A program made the position numbers and the translations under genes. Below, piece after piece: positions 1-8,587 of a stretch of DNA of 64,000 nucleotides. Below the pieces are notes generated by a model. The model saw only the letters and a list, made by a program, of their open reading frames with translations. It searched no databases and had not been told where the DNA came from. Source of the stretch: Thermoplasmata archaeon (GTDB lineage Archaea; Thermoplasmatota; Thermoplasmata; Thermoplasmatales; Thermoplasmataceae); contig JAJZZX010000005.1 in NCBI GenBank assembly GCA_021797355.1, positions 1 to 64,000 of the forward strand. The letters run 5' to 3'. Numbering within the stretch: the first letter of the stretch is position 1; each line of letters starts with the position of its first letter.

Positions 1-2
1 CA

Positions 3-110
3 TATGATGCTGCAATTGGCCTTAAGGCAATTGCATACAATCTCATGATTGTGTCAAACATCAAAATGGGAAATAAGCCGAGGGAGATAATGAAAATCGT
101 CAGTTGTTAA
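3..110 (+). CDS. C-terminal fragment of a transposase-like protein (truncated by window edge)
   Basis: An open frame enters from the left edge and stops at TAA 108-110, leaving about 35 residues. The tail (GLKAIAYNLMIVSN, then a basic stretch) resembles the C-terminal helix of DDE transposases, where an AIAYNL-type motif is common. That is recall of a motif, not a search. A transposase at the edge of an accessory region would make sense. It could be any other gene whose body lies outside the window. Confidence 0.4.
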   Translation, partial: YDAAIGLKAIAYNLMIVSNIKMGNKPREIMKIVSC

Positions 111-218
111 ATTGTGAGACGCCCTAAAATAAGTAACTTAATCTGTATTAACCCTGAGAAATTAATGGCAATTACTCAACGTTTTCTTTATTTATCTATT
201 TGTATAAATGAAAGTAAA

Positions 219-227
219 ATTTATATT
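219..227 (+). promoter_or_regulatory. Probable TATA box for the AlbA_2-APAZ / Argonaute operon
   Basis: An AT-rich element (TTTATATT) lies in the gap 111-330, which otherwise shows no gene. A start site about 25 nt downstream would give a leader of roughly 80 nt before ATG 331, which has its own GGAG ribosome site. Inference from spacing only. Confidence 0.35.
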
Positions 228-330
228 AATGAAGTATTTGCTTTCCATAAGTGCGCAGTAAGTCGGTGAGATTTTGTACTCTAAGAAAGTGATAATTCCT
301 GAGGTCGACGTGGACCCTATTGGAGATATA

Positions 331-1695
331 ATGGTAGATTACTTGATTGCACTTGACAGAGAAGATGCATTCTTAGACTTTAAAGAAACTATAGACTTAG
401 GCCAAAACAACTTTCCAAAAATCGCAAAGGACATATTTGCTTTTTCAAATGTCGGATCAGGTTTCATTATCATAGGGTTTAGAGATACTAAAAATCAGAA
501 AAGAACGGGAAATGAGAGAAGACGGTCTTTCACACCTGTAGGACTGCACCAAGAATTTGAATTAGACCAAGCAGTTTTACAGGAAAAGTTCAACTCATTT
601 TCCAATTTCAAGATTGAATTATTGTATAGAGAATTTTTTAGAAAATTTGATGGGGAAAACTTGAGATTTGGCATAGTTTATATCCCACCATCCACAGCTA
701 TCCTTATTCCTACAAAAACTGGATATTATTTAGATTCAAATGAAAAGAGGAAGATAGCTTTTAGGGAGGGGGATATTTTTATACGTAGGGGGACCCAGAG
801 TATTCTTGCAACTGAGGAAGAGAAAGACTACATTAAAACTAGGGCAAAAAGGTCAGAATATCGTAATAGTGTTTTAACCGGCAAGCCAGATTATATTTCG
901 GAAAATATTTTTTCAAACTTATTCCAAGTTAGTTCTCTCCCCGAATTTATATTAGAGGTTTCAAAAAGAGAAGGGGAATTTAACGATCTCGATATATTAG
1001 AGTTTAAAAAGGCAAGATTGCCTTACAAATTGCATAACATGAAGCTTTACACATTTCATGATGAAGATTTCGTTCCTAGTCTATCTTCAGGGCTATTCAA
1101 TTCCATAAGAATAAGACACCTTAAGACATCGGCATGGATTGAAGATTCGCTAAATCAAAATCTTCTTAAAGAAATGCTGGAAAAAGAGCTCAGCTATTTT
1201 GCTAAAAATCTAGGCATATCTACAAATAGAACAAAAAGAAAAAATAGACTTTATTACCCAAGTAGATACAACTCAAGAACTGAGTGGTGGATAACAAGAT
1301 TCGGAAGGAATCAATCAGTTCTGGTGGCTTCTTTAATTTACTCACCGAAATCAGGCCGTAACCTCATGAAACATAAAGCCGTTGATTTCCAGTTTTTTTT
1401 TATGCAAGGTAAAGTATTTCTAAATCTTTTACCAACAATTATCCTAACCTCTGATGGCAAAAACGTCATAAATGATTTTGATGAGGGATACTTAATTACA
1501 AAGCAATTGTATCATAATCACAATTCCCAATACTTAAATTCAATGCTCTTCTGGGCACATAAATTATCAAATGGAAATGAGCAAATAAGTGTAATTCCGA
1601 ATAAGTTTACAATAGCTTCTAAACCAATACAATTAGAAATAGATGTAGGGATTGCGTGGGACAGACCTGTATCGGAATTAATGGAGGAATTTTAG
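331..1695 (+). CDS. AlbA_2 (Schlafen-type) domain fused to an APAZ-like domain; putative effector of a short Argonaute system
   Basis: Start: ATG 331 has GGAG at 322-325; an in-frame TTG at 274 (GGTGAG just upstream) would add 19 residues. Numbering here is from ATG 331. Residues about 10-170 form an AlbA_2 domain: DFKET (16-20), KDIFAFSNVGSGFIIIGFRD (33-52) and a closing GDIFIRRGTQS. E11, D16 and D52 fall where Schlafen nucleases keep their acidic residues (by-eye alignment). Residues about 171-454 look like APAZ: NRLYYPSRY, then HKAVDFQFF (348-356), PTIILTSDG and a Trp in MLFWAHKL. In known short Argonaute systems APAZ binds the Argonaute and carries a toxic N-terminal effector such as TIR, SIR2 or a nuclease. 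The Argonaute follows after 3 nt. Guide-triggered RNA or tRNA cleavage is inference. Confidence 0.8.
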   Translation: MVDYLIALDREDAFLDFKETIDLGQNNFPKIAKDIFAFSNVGSGFIIIGFRDTKNQKRTGNERRRSFTPVGLHQEFELDQAVLQEKFNSFSNFKIELLYREFFRKFDGENLRFGIVYIPPSTAILIPTKTGYYLDSNEKRKIAFREGDIFIRRGTQSILATEEEKDYIKTRAKRSEYRNSVLTGKPDYISENIFSNLFQVSSLPEFILEVSKREGEFNDLDILEFKKARLPYKLHNMKLYTFHDEDFVPSLSSGLFNSIRIRHLKTSAWIEDSLNQNLLKEMLEKELSYFAKNLGISTNRTKRKNRLYYPSRYNSRTEWWITRFGRNQSVLVASLIYSPKSGRNLMKHKAVDFQFFFMQGKVFLNLLPTIILTSDGKNVINDFDEGYLITKQLYHNHNSQYLNSMLFWAHKLSNGNEQISVIPNKFTIASKPIQLEIDVGIAWDRPVSELMEEF

Positions 1696-1698
1696 AAA

Positions 1699-3222
1699 AT
1701 GTTTAAGGCAGAATTTATTGACGAGCCTGACTTAGTGTTTGGTAATTCTAATGAAGAGAAGGATCCGAGAATTGGCATAATGTACCTAGGGCCATATTAC
1801 TATTCTTCACAAGATGGACCTGAACCTATGCGAGTTAAGGTAGGTATAGTCGGAGATATTCAGACAATAGAGAAAACAAAGGAACTCCTGAATTTAATGC
1901 ACAATGAGTTACAAAGCAGTGATCCTAATAAGTGGTTGCATCCTGACTTTCCAGGGTACAATAAAGAGACCAAAATTTCGTCTGAATTTATATTAGCCGA
2001 TGCTTGGAATAGCAAACTCGTTTCAAGTGAGGTAAATAGGATCACTACAATTGCAGATGTTAATGAAAGGATTACTTCTGCAGTTAATCTATTTAAGAAC
2101 GGGGTCAGTGCAATAGCAAGTGAAGATGACACCCCTGATGTGATAATATGTGCATTACCTCAACAGATTGAAGAATTCTGCGGGATTTCAATTAATACTA
2201 GGGGAGCAAAGCGCCCCAAATTTACTAATGCAGAAAAAGAAAAGGAAAAAATGAGATCTGAAGGTCAACGTTTCCTAGACACTTTCAATGAGGAAGAATT
2301 GCCCATCGAAGAACCGTATGATAAGGACTATGACTTCCGAAACGCTCTTAAAGGAAAAATTATGGAGTATGGAATTCCAATTCAACTACTAAAATGGTCG
2401 ACACTCACGGGGATCTTAGAGTATGATAGTTTCTCAAATAAAGCTACCCAAGATCCCGCCAGTTTTGCTTGGAATTTTACAATGGGACTTTATTATAAAG
2501 CAAGAGGAAAACCATGGCGATTAGCAAAGTTAAGGCAAGACACTTGCTATATCGGAGTATCATTTTACAAGAATAAACTAACGCCGAAGGAAAACATAGA
2601 GACATCCATGGCACAAGTATTTACGCATAATGGAGAAGGGATTGTATTACGAGGAACAGAAGTGGAAAGAGACGAATTTTCTTTTGAAACTCATATGACT
2701 GATAGTCAAGCGGAAAAATTGATTGGAGATTCAATCAAGAGATACACAGAAAAAGCGAACAGACTGCCATCCAGAGTTGTAATTCACAAAACGTCTCAAT
2801 ATTCTGAGGGTGAGATTAATGGCATAAAAAAAGTTGTAGGGAATGCTTACCTAGATTTGGTAGCTATCAAACGAAACCACAATTATAGGTTTATGAGGAC
2901 TGGTGACTACCCTATATTAAGGGGCACTATGATTTCATTGAGTGATACTTCTTTTCTTTTATTCACCAATGGCTATGTACCTAGGATAAGAACTTATGAA
3001 GGGCATAGAATACCCGTACCACTCTTTATCCAACACAATGGTGATAGTTCCCAGTCAGAATTATCAAAAGAGATACTCGGACTTACAAAGCTGAACTGGA
3101 ACACAACCAAATTTGCGACCCAAATGCCAATAACTTTGGAATTTGCTGATAAAGTAGGTGACATACTTTCTGAACTGCCTGAAGAATCAGTAATAAAGGA
3201 TCACTATAGATTCTACATGTGA
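1699..3222 (+). CDS. Short prokaryotic Argonaute (MID-PIWI), catalytically degenerate
   Basis: A 507-residue protein without an N or PAZ domain, the usual size of short pAgos. The MID region (about 100-260) includes GIPIQLLKWSTL (225-236), like the guide 5'-end pocket region of short pAgos. PIWI begins near 270 with WRLAKLRQDTCYIGVSFY and ends with GLTKLNWNTTKFATQMPITL (461-480), a typical PIWI C-terminus. The first catalytic Asp is replaced (YIGV, 284-287), and the RDG-type second Asp site reads HKT (363-365), so slicing is not expected. A GGAGGAA ribosome site overlaps the upstream stop, so the two genes are almost certainly co-translated. By family knowledge the pair would form a heterodimer using a small nucleic-acid guide to detect invaders; activity here is inferred. 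Confidence 0.9.
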   Translation: MFKAEFIDEPDLVFGNSNEEKDPRIGIMYLGPYYYSSQDGPEPMRVKVGIVGDIQTIEKTKELLNLMHNELQSSDPNKWLHPDFPGYNKETKISSEFILADAWNSKLVSSEVNRITTIADVNERITSAVNLFKNGVSAIASEDDTPDVIICALPQQIEEFCGISINTRGAKRPKFTNAEKEKEKMRSEGQRFLDTFNEEELPIEEPYDKDYDFRNALKGKIMEYGIPIQLLKWSTLTGILEYDSFSNKATQDPASFAWNFTMGLYYKARGKPWRLAKLRQDTCYIGVSFYKNKLTPKENIETSMAQVFTHNGEGIVLRGTEVERDEFSFETHMTDSQAEKLIGDSIKRYTEKANRLPSRVVIHKTSQYSEGEINGIKKVVGNAYLDLVAIKRNHNYRFMRTGDYPILRGTMISLSDTSFLLFTNGYVPRIRTYEGHRIPVPLFIQHNGDSSQSELSKEILGLTKLNWNTTKFATQMPITLEFADKVGDILSELPEESVIKDHYRFYM

Positions 3223-3362
3223 AGTTTCTATGAGGATTCATAATTCTAAATACCGTAATGATGCCTGCCTGTAGCCAAGAAATTAAATAAATCGAGTTTA
3301 TTGTATGATATCCTATATTATTGATATAGAAGTAGCCAAATCGTTGTGAGGATGAAAACTCA

Positions 3363-6239
3363 ATGGTAATTGAATTTAATAAGATTAAGGAATTGGTGAA
3401 CAGATTTAATGAATTAGAGGCTACGGGCGAATTCTCAAAATATACTGAAGCAGAAACTAAGACCAAATTCATTGAGCCCTTGTTTGAAGCACTGGGTTGG
3501 AACATTCGAGGGATTAAAAAGAGTGATGACCAAATCACCTTAGAAGAAAAAATTTCTAAGGGCAGAGTAGATTATGGATACTGGCTAAATGGTGTGCAGA
3601 AATTCTATCTTGAAGCTAAGAGTCTCAAAGAGACAGATATTTTGTTTGGAAAAGGCTATGATAAACAGGCCATAAATTACTCTTGGCTGAGTTCCTGCAG
3701 TTGGGCTGTTCTCACAAATTTCAGACAGCTTGCTGTGTATAACGCTGACAAGCCAGAAGGAGAGCATTTCTTTACAATACATGCCCATGATTTCTTGGAC
3801 AAAGATAAAGATAAACTTGAATTACTTAGCAAAGAGTCTTTTGAAAAAAATAGATTGAGCTATAAAGCTCAAGAATGGGGCAAAAGTCTCACCAAGGTTC
3901 CAGTAGATAAACAACTCCTTTCTGACCTCGTTGATTTCAGGGTTTTACTTAGCAAAGATATCGTAAAGAACAATCCTGGAAAGATAAGGAATGAAGAAGA
4001 GCTTGATGAAGCTGTTCAGAAGATTCTTGACCGGCTCATATTCATAAGAAACGCTGAAGACCGTGAACTAGAGCCAAACGAACTTCAATCTAATTTTAGG
4101 CAATGGGCAGCACAAGGAAAAGGCAACCTCTTAAGAAATATTAAGGAAGTTTACAAGAAGTACGATGCTACTTATAATAGCAAGTTATTTGAAGATAGCC
4201 CATATGAGAATTTAACAATAAGCAATGAAACCCTTGGAGAAGTGATACAGGGTCTTTACTCTCCTGACGGTTCATATACATACGATTTTTCAGTAATTAC
4301 ATCTGACACACTAGGGAGTATTTACGAGCAATATCTAGGCTATATCCTTAAGAAAACGCCTAAAATGGCCAAATTCTCTGAATCTAGGATCCACAGGAAA
4401 GAGCAAGGAATATATTACACTCCATCATACATTGTGGATTACATAGTCAAAAAGACCGTCGGGGAATACTTAAAGAAACATACGCCTGAGGAAATAAGGA
4501 AAGTTAGAATTTTAGATCCTGCTTGTGGTTCTGGTAGTTTTCTTTTACGGGCTTACCAAGAACTTGAGAATTACTGGGCTGAAAAAGAGGGCATAGCGAA
4601 TGCTAGATTAGACATAGAAGGCAAAGAACACTTCTATTCAAGAAAGGTTGAGATACTAAAAAATAATATATTTGGGGTAGACCTAGATAGCAAGGCTGTG
4701 GAAATAGCCCAATTGAATCTGCTCCTAAAGATTTCTGAAACCAAACAAAGACTGCCGATTTTAAGAACAAATATAAAGGTAGGGAACAGCCTAATTGATG
4801 ATCATTTGGTAACCGATAAGGCCTTTAGATGGGAAGAAGAATTTCCGGAAATCATGAAGAATGGAGGCTTCGACATAATTTTGGGGAATCCCCCCTATGT
4901 CAGATCCATATTATTGAAAGAAGACCCTCCAACTTGGGAATATTACAAATCACATTATGAAACGGCTTTTAAGGAGTTCGATATCTATCTTTGTTTTTTG
5001 GAAAAAGGCCACAGACTGTTAGCCAATAATGGTAAGTTAGGTTATATCATGCCTAACAAGTGGCTTCACGCAGGAATGGGAGAAAAAGCAAGAGAATTGT
5101 TTTCTAAAAACAAGTCAGTGGAAGCTATAGTCAATTTTGGTTCTTTTCAGGTATTTGGCAGTGCCACAAATTACACGATGTTAATATTTTTAAGAAATAA
5201 AGAGCAAAGCAAGGTAAATGTGCTGAACTACATAGGTCCTTTAGAGAATAAAGCAATAGGCGAGAGTTTTGGTGAAAAGAACATGTGGCAGTTGGGCACC
5301 TTAGATTATTCTAAGCTCGGAATAGAACCCTGGAATATTACTTCAGCCAGTTCGAATCCTAAAAGTATTCTAAATCTAATCTCCAAGTATCCTCAATTTG
5401 GTAGTCTTTTCTCATTATCACAAGGTACTGGAACTCGTGCAGATTCAGTTTTTTTCGTGCAAAGGATAGATGAAAACCAAAGATTTTACAAAATTTACTC
5501 AAAGCATTTAGATGGATATAGAGAGATCGAAAAGACCTATGTGCGCCCTTCACTAAAAGGGAAAGACATTGCCCAATACGAAATAAGAACTATTGACCAC
5601 CTCTTGATCTATCCATATTCCGGGAAAGAACTGTTAAGTCCTATCACTCTGAGAGAGAATAGTCCAGAACTGTGGAAATATCTTGTTGAATGTAGGGATG
5701 CTCTCGAGGAAAGAGAAAAGGGGCGATTCAAAGGTGAAGAATTCTATACTTACGGTAGACCCCAAAATCATGATTCTCTGCCTCTAAAGAAAATATTAGT
5801 ACCCGCAGTTGCCAATCATGCAGAAGCTGCTTGGGATTCAATAGGTTTCCATGTTATAGACTCTGTTTATTTTGTAAAGAAAAACCAGGAAACTAACCTT
5901 GCAGATGAATACATACTGGCAATCCTAAACAGTGATTTGCTAACGTATTTCTTAATGAAAACTTCTACTAATCTTAGGGGCGGATATTTCACGATGAAAT
6001 CTGCTTACGTTCACAGATTCCCCCTAAAAGTCAGTTTCAATACTGCTGAGGAAAAATCCTCTTACGAGAAAATAATAGAGCTAGTAAAGAGGATAATAGA
6101 ATTGAGGGCCCGTTACAAAACGGAGACAGAACTCGAAAAAATCAATGACTTTAAGGATAAGATTAACGAGCTGATATATGCATTATACGGACTCAGTTCT
6201 GAGGAAATTACACAAGTAAAAAAAGAGGTCATACCTTGA
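3363..6239 (+). CDS. Type IIG restriction-modification enzyme (nuclease, N6-adenine methyltransferase and specificity domains in one chain)
   Basis: The 958 residues carry an HsdR-like N-terminal nuclease domain with a PD-(D/E)XK signature (D70, E84, K86 in LEAK), a helical linker, and a gamma-class adenine methyltransferase with DPACGSGSF (385-393, SAM binding) and NPPY (509-512, catalysis). About 280 further residues resemble the TaqI/Eco57I target-recognition region. One chain would methylate and cleave the same site, so no separate subunits are needed. The nearest upstream ATG hits a stop at once, supporting ATG 3363. It follows the Argonaute pair by 140 nt on the same strand. Recognition site unknown. 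Confidence 0.88.
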   Translation: MVIEFNKIKELVNRFNELEATGEFSKYTEAETKTKFIEPLFEALGWNIRGIKKSDDQITLEEKISKGRVDYGYWLNGVQKFYLEAKSLKETDILFGKGYDKQAINYSWLSSCSWAVLTNFRQLAVYNADKPEGEHFFTIHAHDFLDKDKDKLELLSKESFEKNRLSYKAQEWGKSLTKVPVDKQLLSDLVDFRVLLSKDIVKNNPGKIRNEEELDEAVQKILDRLIFIRNAEDRELEPNELQSNFRQWAAQGKGNLLRNIKEVYKKYDATYNSKLFEDSPYENLTISNETLGEVIQGLYSPDGSYTYDFSVITSDTLGSIYEQYLGYILKKTPKMAKFSESRIHRKEQGIYYTPSYIVDYIVKKTVGEYLKKHTPEEIRKVRILDPACGSGSFLLRAYQELENYWAEKEGIANARLDIEGKEHFYSRKVEILKNNIFGVDLDSKAVEIAQLNLLLKISETKQRLPILRTNIKVGNSLIDDHLVTDKAFRWEEEFPEIMKNGGFDIILGNPPYVRSILLKEDPPTWEYYKSHYETAFKEFDIYLCFLEKGHRLLANNGKLGYIMPNKWLHAGMGEKARELFSKNKSVEAIVNFGSFQVFGSATNYTMLIFLRNKEQSKVNVLNYIGPLENKAIGESFGEKNMWQLGTLDYSKLGIEPWNITSASSNPKSILNLISKYPQFGSLFSLSQGTGTRADSVFFVQRIDENQRFYKIYSKHLDGYREIEKTYVRPSLKGKDIAQYEIRTIDHLLIYPYSGKELLSPITLRENSPELWKYLVECRDALEEREKGRFKGEEFYTYGRPQNHDSLPLKKILVPAVANHAEAAWDSIGFHVIDSVYFVKKNQETNLADEYILAILNSDLLTYFLMKTSTNLRGGYFTMKSAYVHRFPLKVSFNTAEEKSSYEKIIELVKRIIELRARYKTETELEKINDFKDKINELIYALYGLSSEEITQVKKEVIP

Positions 6240-6295
6240 ACTGCGTTACACCAAGTGTAATCTGAAAACGGCCTAAGGAAGTGATTCACATTGAA

Positions 6296-6754
6296 TTAAG
6301 ACCTATGGATGTCTATATCTATATTATCCTTGAACTCTAGTTTTTCTGTAGGCAGTGTCAACTTCATTTTGCGGATACTCGCTCCATTTAACGGGGGGAA
6401 TTCATGGTGCTCTCTTTGGTATCTTGAAATTAACTCGTGTTCAGTGATCTTTGCTCTGTCAGAGTCAGTTTCTTCCTTCCATAGAAACTCTGCTTCATGT
6501 CCCAAGTTAACAACAAAGTTCTTGACTTTTTGGTTAGTATATTGGGACGAGCCTGGGTGATTATAGCTATAGAAACGCTTCTTAAGGTTTTCAGTGCTAC
6601 CAATGTACAAAATATCTGTTTCACCCAATATTCTAGGGAATATTGTTCCTCCTTTTGTTCTCAACAAATAGACTCCTGGCTTTTGTGGGGCTTGGTTATA
6701 GGCCAGTTCAAAATCTGAAATGGACTTAAATTCTGGTAAATCTTTGGAATTCAT
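6296..6754 (-). CDS. GIY-YIG nuclease-domain protein
   Basis: 152 residues. GVY (27-29) and YIG (50-52) are separated as in the GIY-YIG fold, with the conserved Arg at 60 (LKKRF), a Glu in the ITEHELI helix and an Asn in the PPLNG segment. It is essentially a lone nuclease domain, without the DNA-binding tail of homing endonucleases or UvrC. It starts 2 nt after the stop of the PD-(D/E)XK gene, whose last codons supply a GAGGGAT ribosome site, so the two form an operon. It converges on the type IIG gene. A restriction or mobile-element role is likely, but the substrate cannot be read from sequence. Confidence 0.75.
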   Translation of the reverse strand: MNSKDLPEFKSISDFELAYNQAPQKPGVYLLRTKGGTIFPRILGETDILYIGSTENLKKRFYSYNHPGSSQYTNQKVKNFVVNLGHEAEFLWKEETDSDRAKITEHELISRYQREHHEFPPLNGASIRKMKLTLPTEKLEFKDNIDIDIHRS

Positions 6755-6756
6755 AT

Positions 6757-7263
6757 TTATCCCTCAAAATCCTTTTTGTTAAGGTAGGGCGATTCATGAA
6801 GAAGAGCATCGTGGATAATTTCCAGAAGCAGTGTATTTGGACGGTTTATATCATAAAACCACTTTCCTTCATCTCTGACTTCTTTTACTTTAGCAAATAA
6901 AGACCTTATGATTTGTGGATAAGTCACCAGATCATCAAAACCAACTTCCTTGCTATATCCTCTCATATCTTTATCTTTGTCATACATGTTCCAGCAGAAA
7001 AATACGAGTTTGAATTTACTCACGCCGTAATTGGCTAAAAGGAATTCTCCAATAGGACCTCTGTCGAACTTTAAAGCTATTTCTTCCATTTGTCTCTTAT
7101 TTGGATTTGAGGCCTTGACTTCTCCAATGATGGCATCTTTTTTAGGTGAAAACGCAAAAATATCAATTTCTTGTTTGGTTGAAAGTTTAAGATTGTTGTA
7201 AACAAGATAGCCTTCAGTTTCCAAATATTCCTTAACTAAAGATTCGTATAATGATGCAGGCAT
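6757..7263 (-). CDS. Restriction endonuclease-like (PD-(D/E)XK) protein
   Basis: 168 residues. The segment KQEIDIFAFSPKKDAIIGEV followed by KAS gives the ExD...ExK arrangement (E32, D34, E48, K50) of Mrr-like and archaeal Holliday-junction-resolvase-like nucleases. The N-terminal helix (YESLVKEYLETEGYLV) is typical of this fold. The C-terminal half is unrecognised. First gene of a two-gene minus-strand operon with the GIY-YIG protein. The pairing of two small nucleases next to a type IIG enzyme suggests a defence or DNA-processing role, which is inference. Confidence 0.65.
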   Translation of the reverse strand: MPASLYESLVKEYLETEGYLVYNNLKLSTKQEIDIFAFSPKKDAIIGEVKASNPNKRQMEEIALKFDRGPIGEFLLANYGVSKFKLVFFCWNMYDKDKDMRGYSKEVGFDDLVTYPQIIRSLFAKVKEVRDEGKWFYDINRPNTLLLEIIHDALLHESPYLNKKDFEG

Positions 7264-7524
7264 AAAATGGAAAGCAGTTTGCGCTTATAAATTATCTTCT
7301 GTATAATAAGTTGTTTTTGAAACTTCGTATCAATTCTTCCTCCAGCTTCATCCCATCCTTGTTTGGAACTAATCTCTGGCATTTGAGAGAATAATTGCCG
7401 TATCTAATTTATTACACTTCCAATAGTCTCTAACCACTGCCGTAGACACTAGAAAGGCAAAGAGAGTTGCCCTTGCTTTTAAAAAGGAAAAATTCCAAAG
7501 TCTAAAAAAAACTCCCTGTCATAC

Positions 7525-7887
7525 TTATTTCAAGACCTCATATGGTACTAAGTGGTACCAGATGTATTTAAGGTCTGTTTCCCCCTTTCTGCCAGGCATT
7601 AGCTTTGCGACCATAAGCATTATGTCATCCATTCTTGCATCGTCTGGCAAGTAGCAAGTTGCGAAGTTTGCCTTATTTATCTCCCATCCTTCTTTTTGAG
7701 AGTAATCTCCCCAAACCCAGCCTCTCCTGAAATTCTTGTACTCATCAATTTTCACTATTGCGCCATATATGGAGTAAAATCTCCCATCATCCCTGGCTTT
7801 GAGGAAGTCCTCACTCGTTCTAATGGGTGGATATCTAGACTGTTGTATTATCCATATTGGGTTGTCTGGTATCATTTCTTCTATCAT
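7525..7887 (-). CDS. Hypothetical protein, Trp/Tyr-rich
   Basis: 120 residues, no recognised family, no signal peptide and no membrane segment. It is rich in aromatic residues (RRGWVWGDYSQKEGW) and ends in a mixed C-terminus (KYIWYHLVPYEVLK). It stands alone on the minus strand between gaps of about 240-260 nt in which I see no gene. The composition looks like a folded small protein rather than a chance frame; no function can be assigned. Confidence 0.55.
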   Translation of the reverse strand: MIEEMIPDNPIWIIQQSRYPPIRTSEDFLKARDDGRFYSIYGAIVKIDEYKNFRRGWVWGDYSQKEGWEINKANFATCYLPDDARMDDIMLMVAKLMPGRKGETDLKYIWYHLVPYEVLK

Positions 7888-8127
7888 TTTATATTACCAA
7901 AATTACGATGCCAGCCTTTTATCTAAAAATATTTTAAGAATAGAATTGACACCCTAAATATAAGGGAATTTTTAACCTTGAGAATCATTGTATACATTAG
8001 TGGAAATGGTACATCATTAAAAATTGGCTCGAAAAACTGCCAAATTTTGTCTCAATCGATTTTCTAAAGGGTTTCCAACACATTTGTATTCCAAGAAGCT
8101 GGAAAATAGCAGTTCATGACATTAAAA

Positions 8128-8292
8128 CTAAATTATTTCATCATCTTCCTTTACTTCATGCGCCTTTACATTCTCTTTATTCTGGACTAGCCTCTTGCAT
8201 TTGAAACAATAATGGCCCACCTCTACACTTCTCAGTTTCCCCACGGCTCTGACCACTACCATTCGCTTTTTGCAAACCCTGCATCTCGCCAT
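8128..8292 (-). CDS. Small zinc-ribbon protein (54 aa)
   Basis: ATG at 8292 and TAG at 8128-8130 give 54 residues. It starts MARCRVCKKRM and carries two CxxC knuckles (C4/C7 and C29/C32, in HYCFKCKRL), so it should bind one zinc ion, followed by an acidic tail. It begins 1 nt after the stop of the upstream membrane-protein gene and closes a three-gene minus-strand operon. Tiny zinc ribbons like this are common in archaeal plasmids and viruses; DNA or RNA binding is inference. Confidence 0.6.
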   Translation of the reverse strand: MARCRVCKKRMVVVRAVGKLRSVEVGHYCFKCKRLVQNKENVKAHEVKEDDEII

Positions 8293-8293
8293 C

Positions 8294-8587
8294 TCAAACA
8301 CCTTCTAAATAGACTGGTACGATGAAAACATAAACTAGACCTATGGTGAAAAGAAAGACGGCAAGCAGAATGAGAAGATTTTTCATGAATGGGTTCAACA
8401 ACAGGATCACAGCAATAGCGACAATAAACCCAAACATGATGGCCAAAGACGATAAATCAGTATACAACCACGTATTCAGGAACAGATGGTACTTCACCAA
8501 ACCCTTCAGCACTAATATCCCAATAGCGGAACCTGATATGAGAAGAAGTCCGAACCTTGAAAGTGCATTCATTCTTCTTCCTTCCAA
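8294..8587 (-). CDS. Small membrane protein, about three transmembrane segments
   Basis: 97 residues with hydrophobic stretches near 12-26, 44-63 and 68-90 and short polar loops. Met6 (MNALSRF) is a possible alternative start. The 5' end overlaps the AbrB-like gene by 19 nt and the 3' end abuts the zinc-ribbon gene, so all three are probably co-transcribed. No family recognised. Its placement in an accessory region fits a plasmid or virus membrane protein, unproven. Confidence 0.55.
   Translation of the reverse strand: MEGRRMNALSRFGLLLISGSAIGILVLKGLVKYHLFLNTWLYTDLSSLAIMFGFIVAIAVILLLNPFMKNLLILLAVFLFTIGLVYVFIVPVYLEGV

Noticed and set aside
1699-3222. A slicing-competent Argonaute
   Set aside because: Two of the expected PIWI acidic positions are replaced (YIGV and HKT), as in short non-cutting pAgos.
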